This document shows positions 17,642 through 23,124 of a stretch of 26,458 nt of DNA, one piece after another; position 1 is the first letter of the stretch; each line of letters begins with the position of its first letter. Below the pieces are notes generated by a model that was not told where the DNA came from, searched no databases, and worked only from the letters and a program-made list of their open reading frames with translations. The translations under genes were made by a program, and so were the position numbers. Source of the stretch: a virus; the IMG/VR virus record IMGVR_UViG_3300037507_002279, positions 1-26,458 of that record. One strand, 5' to 3'.

Positions 17642-18118
17642 TTACTTGTAAAAAACGTGATTGCCAATGGTTGCTATATGTTTGCGCTTCCAGCTTGGTT
17701 TGACTGTCTTGTTGTGAAAGTACAGGGCTTGGAAGTCCATCATGGAATGGGTACCCATTAGGGCAACCCGGGCTACTTGAACGCTTTGGTGATCTGCTCT
17801 CCATGCACGGTCCCAGCCCTGTGTCCAACTAAACTGGCTTTTCTGAAACACCACGCTGCAAATGTCGTTGGGAAATTGTGAGCTCTTCACCCGGTTGATG
17901 ACCGTTTGAGCTACTGCTAGTTGGCCACGGTGAGGCTCGCCACGAGCCTCACGGTAGACCACTTCTGCTAGGCAACGCACTCGCTGGTCATAACTGGTGG
18001 CCTTGCTGTGTGCTGGGTTGACCGAGGCCCACAGTGCTACCAGACACAGGGCCGTGGTAATGGTCCGCCAAATACTGTTATACAGTCTGCACTCCTGGCA
18101 TACTTTGTCTGAGTTCAT
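17642..18118 (-). CDS. Endolysin, SleB-type cell wall hydrolase
   Basis: A 158-aa protein with an N-terminal hydrophobic segment (about 17-32, ITTALCLVALW) followed by AHSKA, which looks like a Sec signal or signal-anchor. After it comes the Hydrolase_2/SleB domain: RCLAEVVYREARGE with catalytic Glu57, then GQLAVAQTVINRVKSSQFPN and QFSW. These enzymes cut the glycan chain of peptidoglycan, probably as lytic transglycosylase-like or amidase-like hydrolases. The export signal implies that lysis does not depend only on a holin. A GGAAGGG site lies upstream of the start. The gene overlaps the 70-aa coiled-coil gene, which is a possible but unproven lysis partner. Confidence 0.85.
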   Translation of the reverse strand: MNSDKVCQECRLYNSIWRTITTALCLVALWASVNPAHSKATSYDQRVRCLAEVVYREARGEPHRGQLAVAQTVINRVKSSQFPNDICSVVFQKSQFSWTQGWDRAWRADHQSVQVARVALMGTHSMMDFQALYFHNKTVKPSWKRKHIATIGNHVFYK

Positions 18119-18290
18119 TGAGTTTCCCTTCCAGCCGCTTGATGCGATTGTAGTTGTAATCGCAGTTTGCTTCGGCCCAGTCCATTGCGGTTTCTGACCG
18201 CATCAAAGCCAGCCGGGACTCCTCCAACTCCTGAAGAATGGCTTCCTCATAGGTGGTTTCACGAAGTACATGTCGCTTAAAAAATTTCAC
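18078..18290 (-). CDS. 70-aa coiled-coil protein with GTG start
   Basis: Begins at GTG 18290, which overlaps the upstream stop (GTGA) and has GAGGGG 6 nt before it. The sequence is almost all charged helix (TYEEAILQELEESRLALMRS, then NRIKRLEGKLNELRQSMPG) and is probably a coiled coil. It overlaps the endolysin gene by 41 nt. A spanin or lysis role is possible from position, but no membrane segment or lipobox is seen. Confidence 0.7.
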   Translation of the reverse strand: MKFFKRHVLRETTYEEAILQELEESRLALMRSETAMDWAEANCDYNYNRIKRLEGKLNELRQSMPGVQTV

Positions 18291-18691
18291 TTCAGTCCCC
18301 TCTTGATTTCGTAGTGGTGATCGCACAGTGTGTGTATCCAGCTCAAATCCAATCTGCGGTGTCCAGGTTCACCACAAGTTTCGCATACCTTGTAGCTACG
18401 ACTTTCATAGCGGTCAATGATATTGTATACCGCTTCACTAGCCCGGTCTACATAAAACCTCATTCCACCAAACTTCTCCTTGACTTGTTCAGCTGTAGGA
18501 ACTCGGTCGCCTGTGGTTTCACAGTGTGTCATGATCTCACTGCACAGGTCATAGATGATCTGATACCAGCCGTCACCGCACTCAAAGCCCCAGTATTGCT
18601 GGTCGGCTTTGTCTTGGTGGTTGGTTCCGGGTGTGCGGATAAAGATTTGAGGAAAGGTCTGGGTTAGGTGATAGTCAAGATTTTGAATCAT
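18287..18691 (-). CDS. Conserved phage protein with zinc-ribbon-like end
   Basis: 134 aa, start MIQNLDYHLTQTFPQIFIRT at 18691. Contains GFECGDGWYQIIYDLCSEIM, VKEKFGGMRFY and a Cys/His end (CETCGEPGHRRLD then WIHTLCDHHYE) with CxxC-x17-CxxH spacing. This is a very common tailed-phage protein (CGDGWY...VKEKFGxLRFY...CexCGxpG) whose function is unknown. The cysteines make zinc binding likely. Confidence 0.85.
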   Translation of the reverse strand: MIQNLDYHLTQTFPQIFIRTPGTNHQDKADQQYWGFECGDGWYQIIYDLCSEIMTHCETTGDRVPTAEQVKEKFGGMRFYVDRASEAVYNIIDRYESRSYKVCETCGEPGHRRLDLSWIHTLCDHHYEIKRGLK

Positions 18692-18899
18692 AGCGATTGT
18701 GGACAATGCCACCCTTAGAGTTAATGCCTACTAGATCACTGTGGTTAAAGACCGGAACATAGTTTGACTTGTGCATGGGCACAATGGTGTGGCGTATTGT
18801 ACGGGCCAGTGCCTCGCCGCAGGCCAAACAGGTTTTGAAACCAATGGCCCAGCGGTTGGGGTTGACGTCATCTGAACAGTTGATGCAGTAGTGTGTCAT
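18675..18899 (-). CDS. Small zinc-finger-like phage protein
   Basis: 74 aa, start MTHYCINCSDDVNPNRWAIG at 18899. Two CxxC knuckles (CINC, CLAC) suggest zinc binding; the later HTIVPMHKSNYVPV is typical of a conserved phage family. No ribosome binding site is present, and the promoter at 18909-18937 places the start point about 3 nt before this ATG, so the mRNA is likely leaderless. The alternative start at 18920 lies upstream of that start point. Confidence 0.8.
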   Translation of the reverse strand: MTHYCINCSDDVNPNRWAIGFKTCLACGEALARTIRHTIVPMHKSNYVPVFNHSDLVGINSKGGIVHNRYDSKS

Positions 18900-18908
18900 A
18901 GTGTAACT

Positions 18909-18937
18909 ATTATAGTTCATTTGGGAACTTCAATCAA
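18909..18937 (-). promoter_or_regulatory. Internal sigma-70 promoter
   Basis: Minus strand TTGATT (18932-18937), 17 bp, TATAAT (18909-18914). Start point expected at about 18902, next to the ATG at 18899. Confidence 0.7.
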
Positions 18938-19175
18938 CTGTATATTTTTGAGCCAAGCCAAAGCTTTCTAAAATTAGTAATCTGCTGTTGGTGTTGTCAG
19001 CTAGGTTTGCACAGGTTTTAACAGTCAACCTGACCAGTTCTACAACCTGGTCATCATAGTCACAGCTCCAGTCGATGGCCTGAAGTTCAGGAGCCCAGGT
19101 CTCACCCTCCCAGAATTGGAAGTCTGCTTGACGAGCCAGTTCCATGGCCCTTTGATACAACTTAGTCTTATCCAT
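18930..19175 (-). CDS. 81-aa protein, related to 'MNxRI...FG' family
   Basis: MDKTKLYQRAMELARQADFQ, core QVVELVRLTVKTCANLADNT and ending LILESFGLAQKYTVD. The layout (helical start, central LxxLxxxTVKxC, late FG) is like the small phage family at 14452-16696 but diverged. Start at 19175 overlaps the upstream stop (TAATG). Confidence 0.7.
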   Translation of the reverse strand: MDKTKLYQRAMELARQADFQFWEGETWAPELQAIDWSCDYDDQVVELVRLTVKTCANLADNTNSRLLILESFGLAQKYTVD

Positions 19176-19363
19176 TAATAGCCGCATCCGTACTGTTGTT
19201 TATACTGTTGAAATAATTGGTGTTGGAAGTCCACCAAGTCATCTACAGGAACACTAGAAATATTGTCCAGTTGGTTGACCAAACAAAAAGCTTCTTTGAC
19301 ACCCAGGTTGTCTACTGCAAATTTGAGGTTTTCCAGTTGAGTTTTGTCAAAGTTCCAAGTCAT
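19175..19363 (-). CDS. 62-aa protein, unknown
   Basis: MTWNFDKTQLENLKFAVDNL, then GVKEAFCLVNQLDNISSVPV and a Gln/Tyr-rich end. A perfect GGAGGTG ribosome site lies upstream, and the start overlaps the previous stop. Helical, no family recognised. Confidence 0.75.
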   Translation of the reverse strand: MTWNFDKTQLENLKFAVDNLGVKEAFCLVNQLDNISSVPVDDLVDFQHQLFQQYKQQYGCGY

Positions 19364-19548
19364 TGTACACCTCCACGAATGTTGTGTAACTCAAGCTGCA
19401 ATACTTTAATTGATTGATCCATCTGTTTGATTATACTAGCCGCTCGGAGCATAACTGCATTGGGTGGCCTGTACTCTACAGTCTCTGAGCCGTCTTCTTG
19501 CACTTTAAAGATTTTTTGCGGGCCAGTGAGTTCTTCTAGAATATTCAT
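19360..19548 (-). CDS. 62-aa protein, unknown
   Basis: MNILEELTGPQKIFKVQEDG, then RPPNAVMLRAASIIKQMDQS and a final coiled-coil-like helix. The 'RxPNxxxLRAAxxI' piece is a recurring ending in small phage proteins. GGAG lies 7 nt upstream. First gene of the minus-strand operon that reaches 16936. Confidence 0.75.
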   Translation of the reverse strand: MNILEELTGPQKIFKVQEDGSETVEYRPPNAVMLRAASIIKQMDQSIKVLQLELHNIRGGVQ

Positions 19549-19572
19549 GGTATTTCTCCGTTAGAGAACACT

Positions 19573-19601
19573 ATTATAAACCAAAAGCAGGTGGTGATCA
19601 A
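19573..19601 (-). promoter_or_regulatory. Sigma-70 promoter of large minus-strand operon
   Basis: Minus strand TTGATC (19596-19601), 17 bp, TATAAT (19573-19578). Confidence 0.8.
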
Positions 19602-19661
19602 GCCAAAAATTTCGTGGCTGCAGCGCCAACGTGCCTTGCGTTCAAATCCAAAAATATTTTC

Positions 19662-19690
19662 TTGAAGACTTAAAGTCACTGTGCCATAAT
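19662..19690 (+). promoter_or_regulatory. Plus-strand promoter 1 of HTH paralog D
   Basis: TTGAAG (19662-19667), 17 bp, CATAAT (19685-19690), followed by AGATTTAT. Confidence 0.75.
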
Positions 19691-19696
19691 AGATTT

Positions 19697-19868
19697 ATTC
19701 GATGGAAAGGGTAGCCACCGGCTTCTACCGATACCAACGGCTACTGAAATTGTGTTGTCGTTGGTGTCTAAAAAGGTCGGGGCTGTCGCAGTACATCAAA
19801 GATTTTGAGTTTGAAGTGTGGTCTGTTTTGAGAGACAATAGATTTATCAATTAACAAAGGAGAAAGAA
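19697..19868 (+). promoter_or_regulatory. Structured leader with second promoter copy
   Basis: About 170 nt precede HTH paralog D. GTAGCC (about 19710) can pair with GGCTAC (about 19739), and CCAACG (about 19736) with CGTTGG (about 19759); the two pairings interlock. A second promoter TTGAAG (19811-19816), 17 bp, GACAAT (19834-19839) is followed by the same AATAGATTTAT as the first, suggesting duplication. The leader could be a regulatory RNA or small ncRNA. Confidence 0.5.
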
Positions 19869-20171
19869 ATGTCTGAGGTCAAGAATGTGAACTATACCCC
19901 TGATCAAGTGGTGACGATGATCACCATGTATGGCGAAGGTGTTGGCGTAGAGCAGATCGCGCAAGCAGTTGGCAAGACTGTTCGCAGTGTGGTTGCCAAG
20001 CTGAGCCGTGAGGGCGTGTACGTGGCCAAGACCAAGACTGCCTCCAGCCGCCTGACCAAGGAGGACCTGGTGGCTCGTATCGAGGCGGGCATGGGCTTTG
20101 AGGCCGGTGTGTTGGACAGCCTGACCAAGTGCAGCCGCGACCAACTGGTGTTGATCGCAGCCCGGTTCTGA
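19869..20171 (+). CDS. HTH DNA-binding protein, paralog D
   Basis: 100 aa with the same HTH (VNYTPDQVVTMITMYGEGVG, then QIAQAVGKTVRSVVAKLSRE) and a shorter C-terminal part ending LDSLTKCSRDQLVLIAARF. AAAGGAG lies 7 nt upstream. Codon use is richer in G/C at third positions than in paralogs A and B, with several CTG and CGC codons, so it may have a different history. It sits alone at the head of the RNA-rich island, with duplicated promoters in front and a fused terminator-promoter behind. Confidence 0.85.
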   Translation: MSEVKNVNYTPDQVVTMITMYGEGVGVEQIAQAVGKTVRSVVAKLSREGVYVAKTKTASSRLTKEDLVARIEAGMGFEAGVLDSLTKCSRDQLVLIAARF

Positions 20172-20175
20172 GGTC

Positions 20176-20224
20176 AAGGCAACAGAAATTTTGATTTGAA
20201 GTCTGTTGCCTTTTGTGTCATAAT
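20176..20224 (+). promoter_or_regulatory. Terminator of HTH D fused to promoter of next RNA
   Basis: AAGGCAACAGA/TCTGTTGCCTT (20176-20186, 20202-20212) forms an 11-bp terminator hairpin. The promoter TTGAAG (20196-20201), 17 bp, CATAAT (20219-20224) overlaps its right half. Confidence 0.75.
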
Positions 20225-20230
20225 AATGTT

Positions 20231-20510
20231 TCTGTTGATGAGGAGACCCTTGGCGATCCTTGTGCGACAAAAATATCGGTAGTGGTAAGCCCCAACAGTC
20301 AGAGGCACTATCCATGTGGCAATAGAGCTGATTTTCTCTGAATATCAGCGCGAGTAACTCTCTGAGCTAGACGTGGAAAGGGCTGTATGTGAGTGGCAGC
20401 CATGAAAGCTAGATACAGATAGGAGTCGTTACCTATCCAAGGTCTGTTTCGATTCCCTGTTGTACAGGGTTGATAATTGTTGTCTTGAAAAGCGATTGTC
20501 AACCCTGTAT
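20231..20510 (+). ncRNA. Candidate structured noncoding RNA, ~280 nt
   Basis: No convincing gene on either strand. Helices visible by eye: GCTGAT/ATCAGC (about 20328-20349), GGCTG/CAGCC (about 20380-20402) and GATAGG/CCTATC (about 20419-20438). At the 3' end two alternative hairpins exclude each other: CCCTGT-TGT-ACAGGG (20455-20469), or ACAGGGTTGA (from 20464) with TCAACCCTGT (to about 20508). It starts from its own promoter and ends where the next promoter begins. A regulatory or structural RNA is likely, but no known class is recognised. Confidence 0.5.
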
Positions 20511-20513
20511 AAT
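20485..20513 (+). promoter_or_regulatory. Promoter upstream of tRNA-Glu
   Basis: TTGAAA (20485-20490), 17 bp, TATAAT (20508-20513). The -35 lies in the loop, and the -10 at the end, of the ACAGGGTTGA/TCAACCCTGT inverted repeat. Confidence 0.8.
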
Positions 20514-20519
20514 AGAGTT

Positions 20520-20741
20520 TGTTGGGTGATATAGGGCACTGTCTTGTACAGTGATAGCATCTTGATGGCAAAGGAATTTCCTTAGTTGCCGCCCACTTTT
20601 TAGGGTATGTCAACCGCCTCAGCGTTGACCGCAGGTATGCGTCAAATATCCGCTAGTGCCTAGCCAGCACGGTGTTATCCCAACATACCGGGCTGATGCG
20701 GTACCTGGCGCTGGTACACTGGAACACGTAACCAGTACTTT
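20520..20741 (+). ncRNA. Structured leader RNA before tRNA-Glu
   Basis: About 220 nt without a gene, read by the 20485-20513 promoter. Hairpins: CACTGT/ACAGTG (about 20540-20556), GGCAA/TTGCC around a GGAA/TTCC helix (about 20566-20591), GTCAAC/GTTGAC (about 20609-20630) and GTAC-TGG/CCA-GTAC next to the tRNA. It could be processed off by RNase P, or be part of a larger RNA that contains the tRNA. No known class recognised. Confidence 0.45.
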
Positions 20742-20817
20742 GGCTCTATCGTCTAACGGTTAGGACGCTGCCCTTTCAAGGCGGAAACGAGGGGTTCGAT
20801 TCCCCCTAGGGCTACCA
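20742..20817 (+). tRNA. tRNA-Glu (anticodon TTC)
   Basis: 76 nt with encoded CCA. Anticodon loop CTTTCAA, T-loop TTCGATT and D-arm all fit. The acceptor stem pairs GGCTCTA with TAGGGCT and so has G-U pairs at positions 1 and 4, which is unusual. It reads GAA/GAG codons. Confidence 0.9.
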
Positions 20818-20942
20818 TATTGAAACACATTAGACGGGTGTTGTGCTGCAGGCCGCGGGCCGGGCCGGCATTCGGTGCTCCTGGCAGACTGCGAATATCC
20901 ACTATGCCAGTAGTGGAACATATTTAGTGTGTTTCAATATGG
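20815..20942 (+). ncRNA. tRNA-tail RNA element 1
   Basis: 128 nt beginning in the CCA of tRNA-Glu. The ends CCATATTGAAACACA and TGTGTTTCAATATGG are perfectly complementary (15 bp, extendable by about 5 weaker pairs). The GC-rich inside contains CCACTA/TAGTGG. The same terminal helix with a different inside follows tRNA-Leu (25639-25764). It may be an RNA domain, a processing signal, or a small mobile element with inverted ends. Confidence 0.6.
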
Positions 20943-20957
20943 TATAAAAATTTACAC

Positions 20958-20986
20958 TTGAACTACAATCCCGTTTGTACTATAAT
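20958..20986 (+). promoter_or_regulatory. Sigma-70 promoter of the large noncoding RNA
   Basis: TTGAAC (20958-20963), 17 bp, TATAAT (20981-20986); start near 20993. Confidence 0.85.
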
Positions 20987-20992
20987 AATATC

Positions 20993-22088
20993 ATGAGTTG
21001 AGAAAAGGGTGTCAGCGGTTGCCGAGGCCACGCCCGCCACCGGCAATGCGACTTAATTGACAGGAAATCCGAGTGTCAGCCCTCTACAAACCTTTTAGAA
21101 TTTGGAGAAGGTCTTAATGCCTAAGATTGAGAGCTTCTAAACGCAAGCAATTCCATAGCCCATTGACAGACAAGGTCCCGAAGATGTGAGTAGGCAAACT
21201 CAATAATTCGTAGCGAACCGTAATGAATAGATGGTAGGGAACCAAGCAAAGTAGAACTCTGTTTCTCCAAATCCTAAAATGTTTAATTCGTAGATTGTAC
21301 TGTTGAGGTTTCGGCAGACAGGTTAACTCCCTAAGCCTTCGATGGTCAGGCCCACGTCTCGTGGTTAATACACAATACCAGACCAGCTTCTTTCAGGCTA
21401 CGGTAAACGCTTTCGTCCACGGTGAGGTGACGTTAAACTCGCGGACAAAGAAGTCTGTAAAATACAGCTATCTTCTAACTCAGTGCCACAAACACTGAAC
21501 AACAAGAGCAGGAATCTACTCCTGTAATGTGGGTCTGGAATCCCACTAGCGATCAACTAATGAGAGGCGACTCTGTTAGATTGATTAATAATTCGCCAAG
21601 GTATGAGGATTGGAAATCAGATACCGGGTCACTTTTGCAGCTACGACCATAATGAAACTGCACTGTCGAAAACATAGCAGCCTCTGGTGCAGATCGAGGG
21701 GCGGGGGCGGAATGTCCCGGACAGATCAAATCTAGTTGGTACACCAAAACCGCAATACCGAGAGTTTTACGACACTCCTCTTGCGTACCAAAACCAGTGG
21801 GATTGTGGGGTCCTAATAGCCCAGACGTGATAGATTGAAGTTGCCGTAAACTAACTTTCCCCGGAGTCAACCGGGTCACAAAACACTTAAATCCGTACAG
21901 CTAGCGTAAACTAGAACACTGTAGTGGGGAGGATGGAAAATCCCCGATGCCTGGCCAACAAGCCGAATACGTACTCGTAGAATACGCCCGACTAAAAACT
22001 GTGGCTGTCTGAATTTCTACAGGCAACAAAAACTCGATCGGTTCAAAAGCCACCCTGCTGTTAAAGGCACGGTGGCTTTTGTTTTATC
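20993..22088 (+). ncRNA. Giant structured noncoding RNA candidate, ~1.1 kb
   Basis: A complete transcription unit (promoter 20958-20986, terminator 22045-22088) with stop codons in all frames and no ribosome-site/gene pair. The main visible helix joins 21093-21110 with 21262-21279 (TTTTAG, a mismatch, then 11 bp ending in one G-U), extended by AAAC/GTTT and CTAC/GTAG. Local hairpins include CCACG/CGTGG (about 21352), CTGTA/TACAG (about 21454), CAGTG/CACTG (about 21481), CAGGA/TCCTG (about 21509), GTGGG/CCCAC (about 21529), GGTAT/ATACC (about 21600), CTGCAC/GTGCAG (about 21658), CGCAA/TTGCG (21751/21781) and CCCGG/CCGGG (21860/21871). Length, phage origin and tRNA neighbours recall GOLLD and ROOL RNAs, which assemble into large RNA cages, but I cannot confirm membership of a known class. 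Confidence 0.8.
22045..22088 (+). terminator. Terminator of the large noncoding RNA
   Basis: AAAAGCCACC (22045-22054) pairs with GGTGGCTTTT (22071-22080), followed by GTTTTAT: a typical intrinsic terminator. Confidence 0.9.
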
Positions 22089-22121
22089 TAAATTTAATCT
22101 ATGAGCAAAAGAATTTTTGAT

Positions 22122-22150
22122 TTGCGCGGGTCCAGGTATAGTGCTATAAT
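22122..22150 (+). promoter_or_regulatory. Plus-strand promoter
   Basis: TTGCGC (22122-22127), 17 bp, TATAAT (22145-22150), for the gene at 22173. Confidence 0.7.
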
Positions 22151-22172
22151 ACGAAATAGCGAGGATACCACC

Positions 22173-22352
22173 ATGAACAACGACAACCAGTACGTTAAAG
22201 ACCTTGAAAACTTGTGCAGCAAGTTGCTGCCAGTATACCACAAATACTACAAACTGGTTGGTGGCGCCAAACCTGTATTGGAAATGCCAGTAGTGGATAA
22301 ACTATCTCGCAAAGAGCCGGCCCTCTTTAAACCTTGGCCGCTGGATAATTAA
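22173..22352 (+). CDS. 59-aa protein, unknown
   Basis: MNNDNQYVKDLENLCSKLLP, then VYHKYYKLVGGAKPVLEMPV and an ending LFKPWPLDN. The start at 22173 has GAGGAT 7 nt upstream and lies just after the promoter, whereas the Met at 22101 lies before it. Helical N-terminal half, no family recognised. The next 265 bases up to 22618 hold an interrupted reading frame (see the entry at 22423). Confidence 0.75.
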   Translation: MNNDNQYVKDLENLCSKLLPVYHKYYKLVGGAKPVLEMPVVDKLSRKEPALFKPWPLDN

Positions 22353-22422
22353 CGGGGTTTTGACGTTTACCCTGCACGAGCGAAAGCCATGAAAAAACTA
22401 AACTGTCCATAAGCTGTATCTC

Positions 22423-22617
22423 ATGATGGCAGAACTATACAAACTGCTTGAAACCAGTGCAGTAGCTCTACCCAACAGTACGGATCTGTATGCCAAGTGC
22501 TGTTTTGAATAACGTGAAGTTATTACCGAGCCAGAGGGTAAGATCTGCAACACAGATGGCCATCTGTGTGCCCGGTGCGATCCCGGGCCTCCAACTATCA
22601 ACCTAACTCAACCATCT
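22423..22617 (+). other. Possible broken N-terminal extension of the MazZ-like gene
   Basis: A frame in phase with the MazZ-like gene starts at ATG 22423 (MMAELYKLLETSAVALPNST) and is broken by a single TAA at 22510, then stays open. The part after the stop reads like real protein, with CNTDGHLCARCDPG (three Cys as in a zinc knuckle). It may be a decayed longer gene, a separate 29-aa gene plus untranslated leader, or a sequencing error. Confidence 0.4.
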
Positions 22618-23124
22618 ATGAATTCTCGATCAGACCTACAACAGTTCTGGAAAGACTTTGACCATCCATTTCCAACCCCTGGTGATGACAACATCACAGT
22701 CACAGTACAGGACAGTCCGCCTGTTAACATCACAGTCACAGTACAGGACAGTCCGCCTGTTTTATCTAAGGTTACTGTGGACCCAACTCCAGACCCTAAA
22801 ATTGAATCCACTGCAGTTAAATATGACAGTGGTAAAACGGACTGGAGTTTGATGCCGTTTGAGGCGGTAGAAGAAATCAACAAGGTATTAGAGTTTGGTG
22901 CTCGTAAGTATGCAGCCCACAACTGGACTCAGGGAGACGGGTTTCGTTATACCCGGGTGCTGAGTTCCTTATTCCGCCATCTATTCGCATGGAGTCGTGG
23001 TGAGGACTTGGATCCTGAAAGTGGACTGAGCCACCTAGCCCACGCTGGCTGCAATGTAATTTTCCTGATTTACTACAGCAAGTACAAGGACCGATACAAC
23101 AATGATGACCGTTTTAAAAGATGA
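22618..23124 (+). CDS. dATP/dGTP pyrophosphohydrolase-like protein (MazZ-type)
   Basis: 168 aa. Residues about 68-158 match the all-alpha NTP pyrophosphohydrolase domain annotated in phages as dATP/dGTP diphosphohydrolase: KYDSGKTDWSLMPFEAVEEI, then LEFGARKYAAHNW and HLFAWSRGEDLDPESGLSHL. The E/D/H residues are the usual metal ligands. The family includes MazZ, which makes dGMP from dGTP in 2-aminoadenine phages, but no PurZ- or DatZ-like gene is visible here. The N-terminal 60 residues are a low-complexity linker with an exact 12-residue tandem repeat (NITVTVQDSPPV twice). The start at 22618 has no clear ribosome site. The stop overlaps the next start (ATGA). Confidence 0.8.
   Translation: MNSRSDLQQFWKDFDHPFPTPGDDNITVTVQDSPPVNITVTVQDSPPVLSKVTVDPTPDPKIESTAVKYDSGKTDWSLMPFEAVEEINKVLEFGARKYAAHNWTQGDGFRYTRVLSSLFRHLFAWSRGEDLDPESGLSHLAHAGCNVIFLIYYSKYKDRYNNDDRFKR
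22690..22761 (+). repeat. Exact 36-bp tandem duplication
   Basis: Two identical 36-bp copies (22690-22725 and 22726-22761) in frame inside the MazZ-like gene. Identity at every third position indicates a recent duplication. Confidence 0.95.

Noticed and set aside
20308-20613. 101-aa open frame on the minus strand in the RNA island
   Set aside because: It runs across the tRNA-Glu promoter and two hairpins, has no ribosome binding site, and its composition is unlike phage proteins here; it is explained by the structured RNA on the other strand.
20815-20942. Insertion sequence or MITE with 15-bp inverted ends
   Set aside because: Not fully excluded, but there is no target duplication, the interiors of the two copies are unrelated, and the left end is shared with tRNA CCA, so an RNA element is preferred.
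21553-21879. 108-aa open frame on the minus strand inside the large noncoding RNA
   Set aside because: No ribosome site, no recognisable motif, and the region forms hairpins on the plus strand; treated as a chance frame.
22423-22512. Stop-codon suppression by a phage tRNA at the TAA
   Set aside because: None of the four tRNAs has an anticodon that reads TAA; the TAG anticodon of tRNA-Leu reads CTA.
22618-23124. 2-aminoadenine (Z) genome pathway
   Set aside because: Only a MazZ-type protein is seen; PurZ, DatZ and DpoZ are absent from the window, and MazZ-like proteins are widespread in phages with normal bases.
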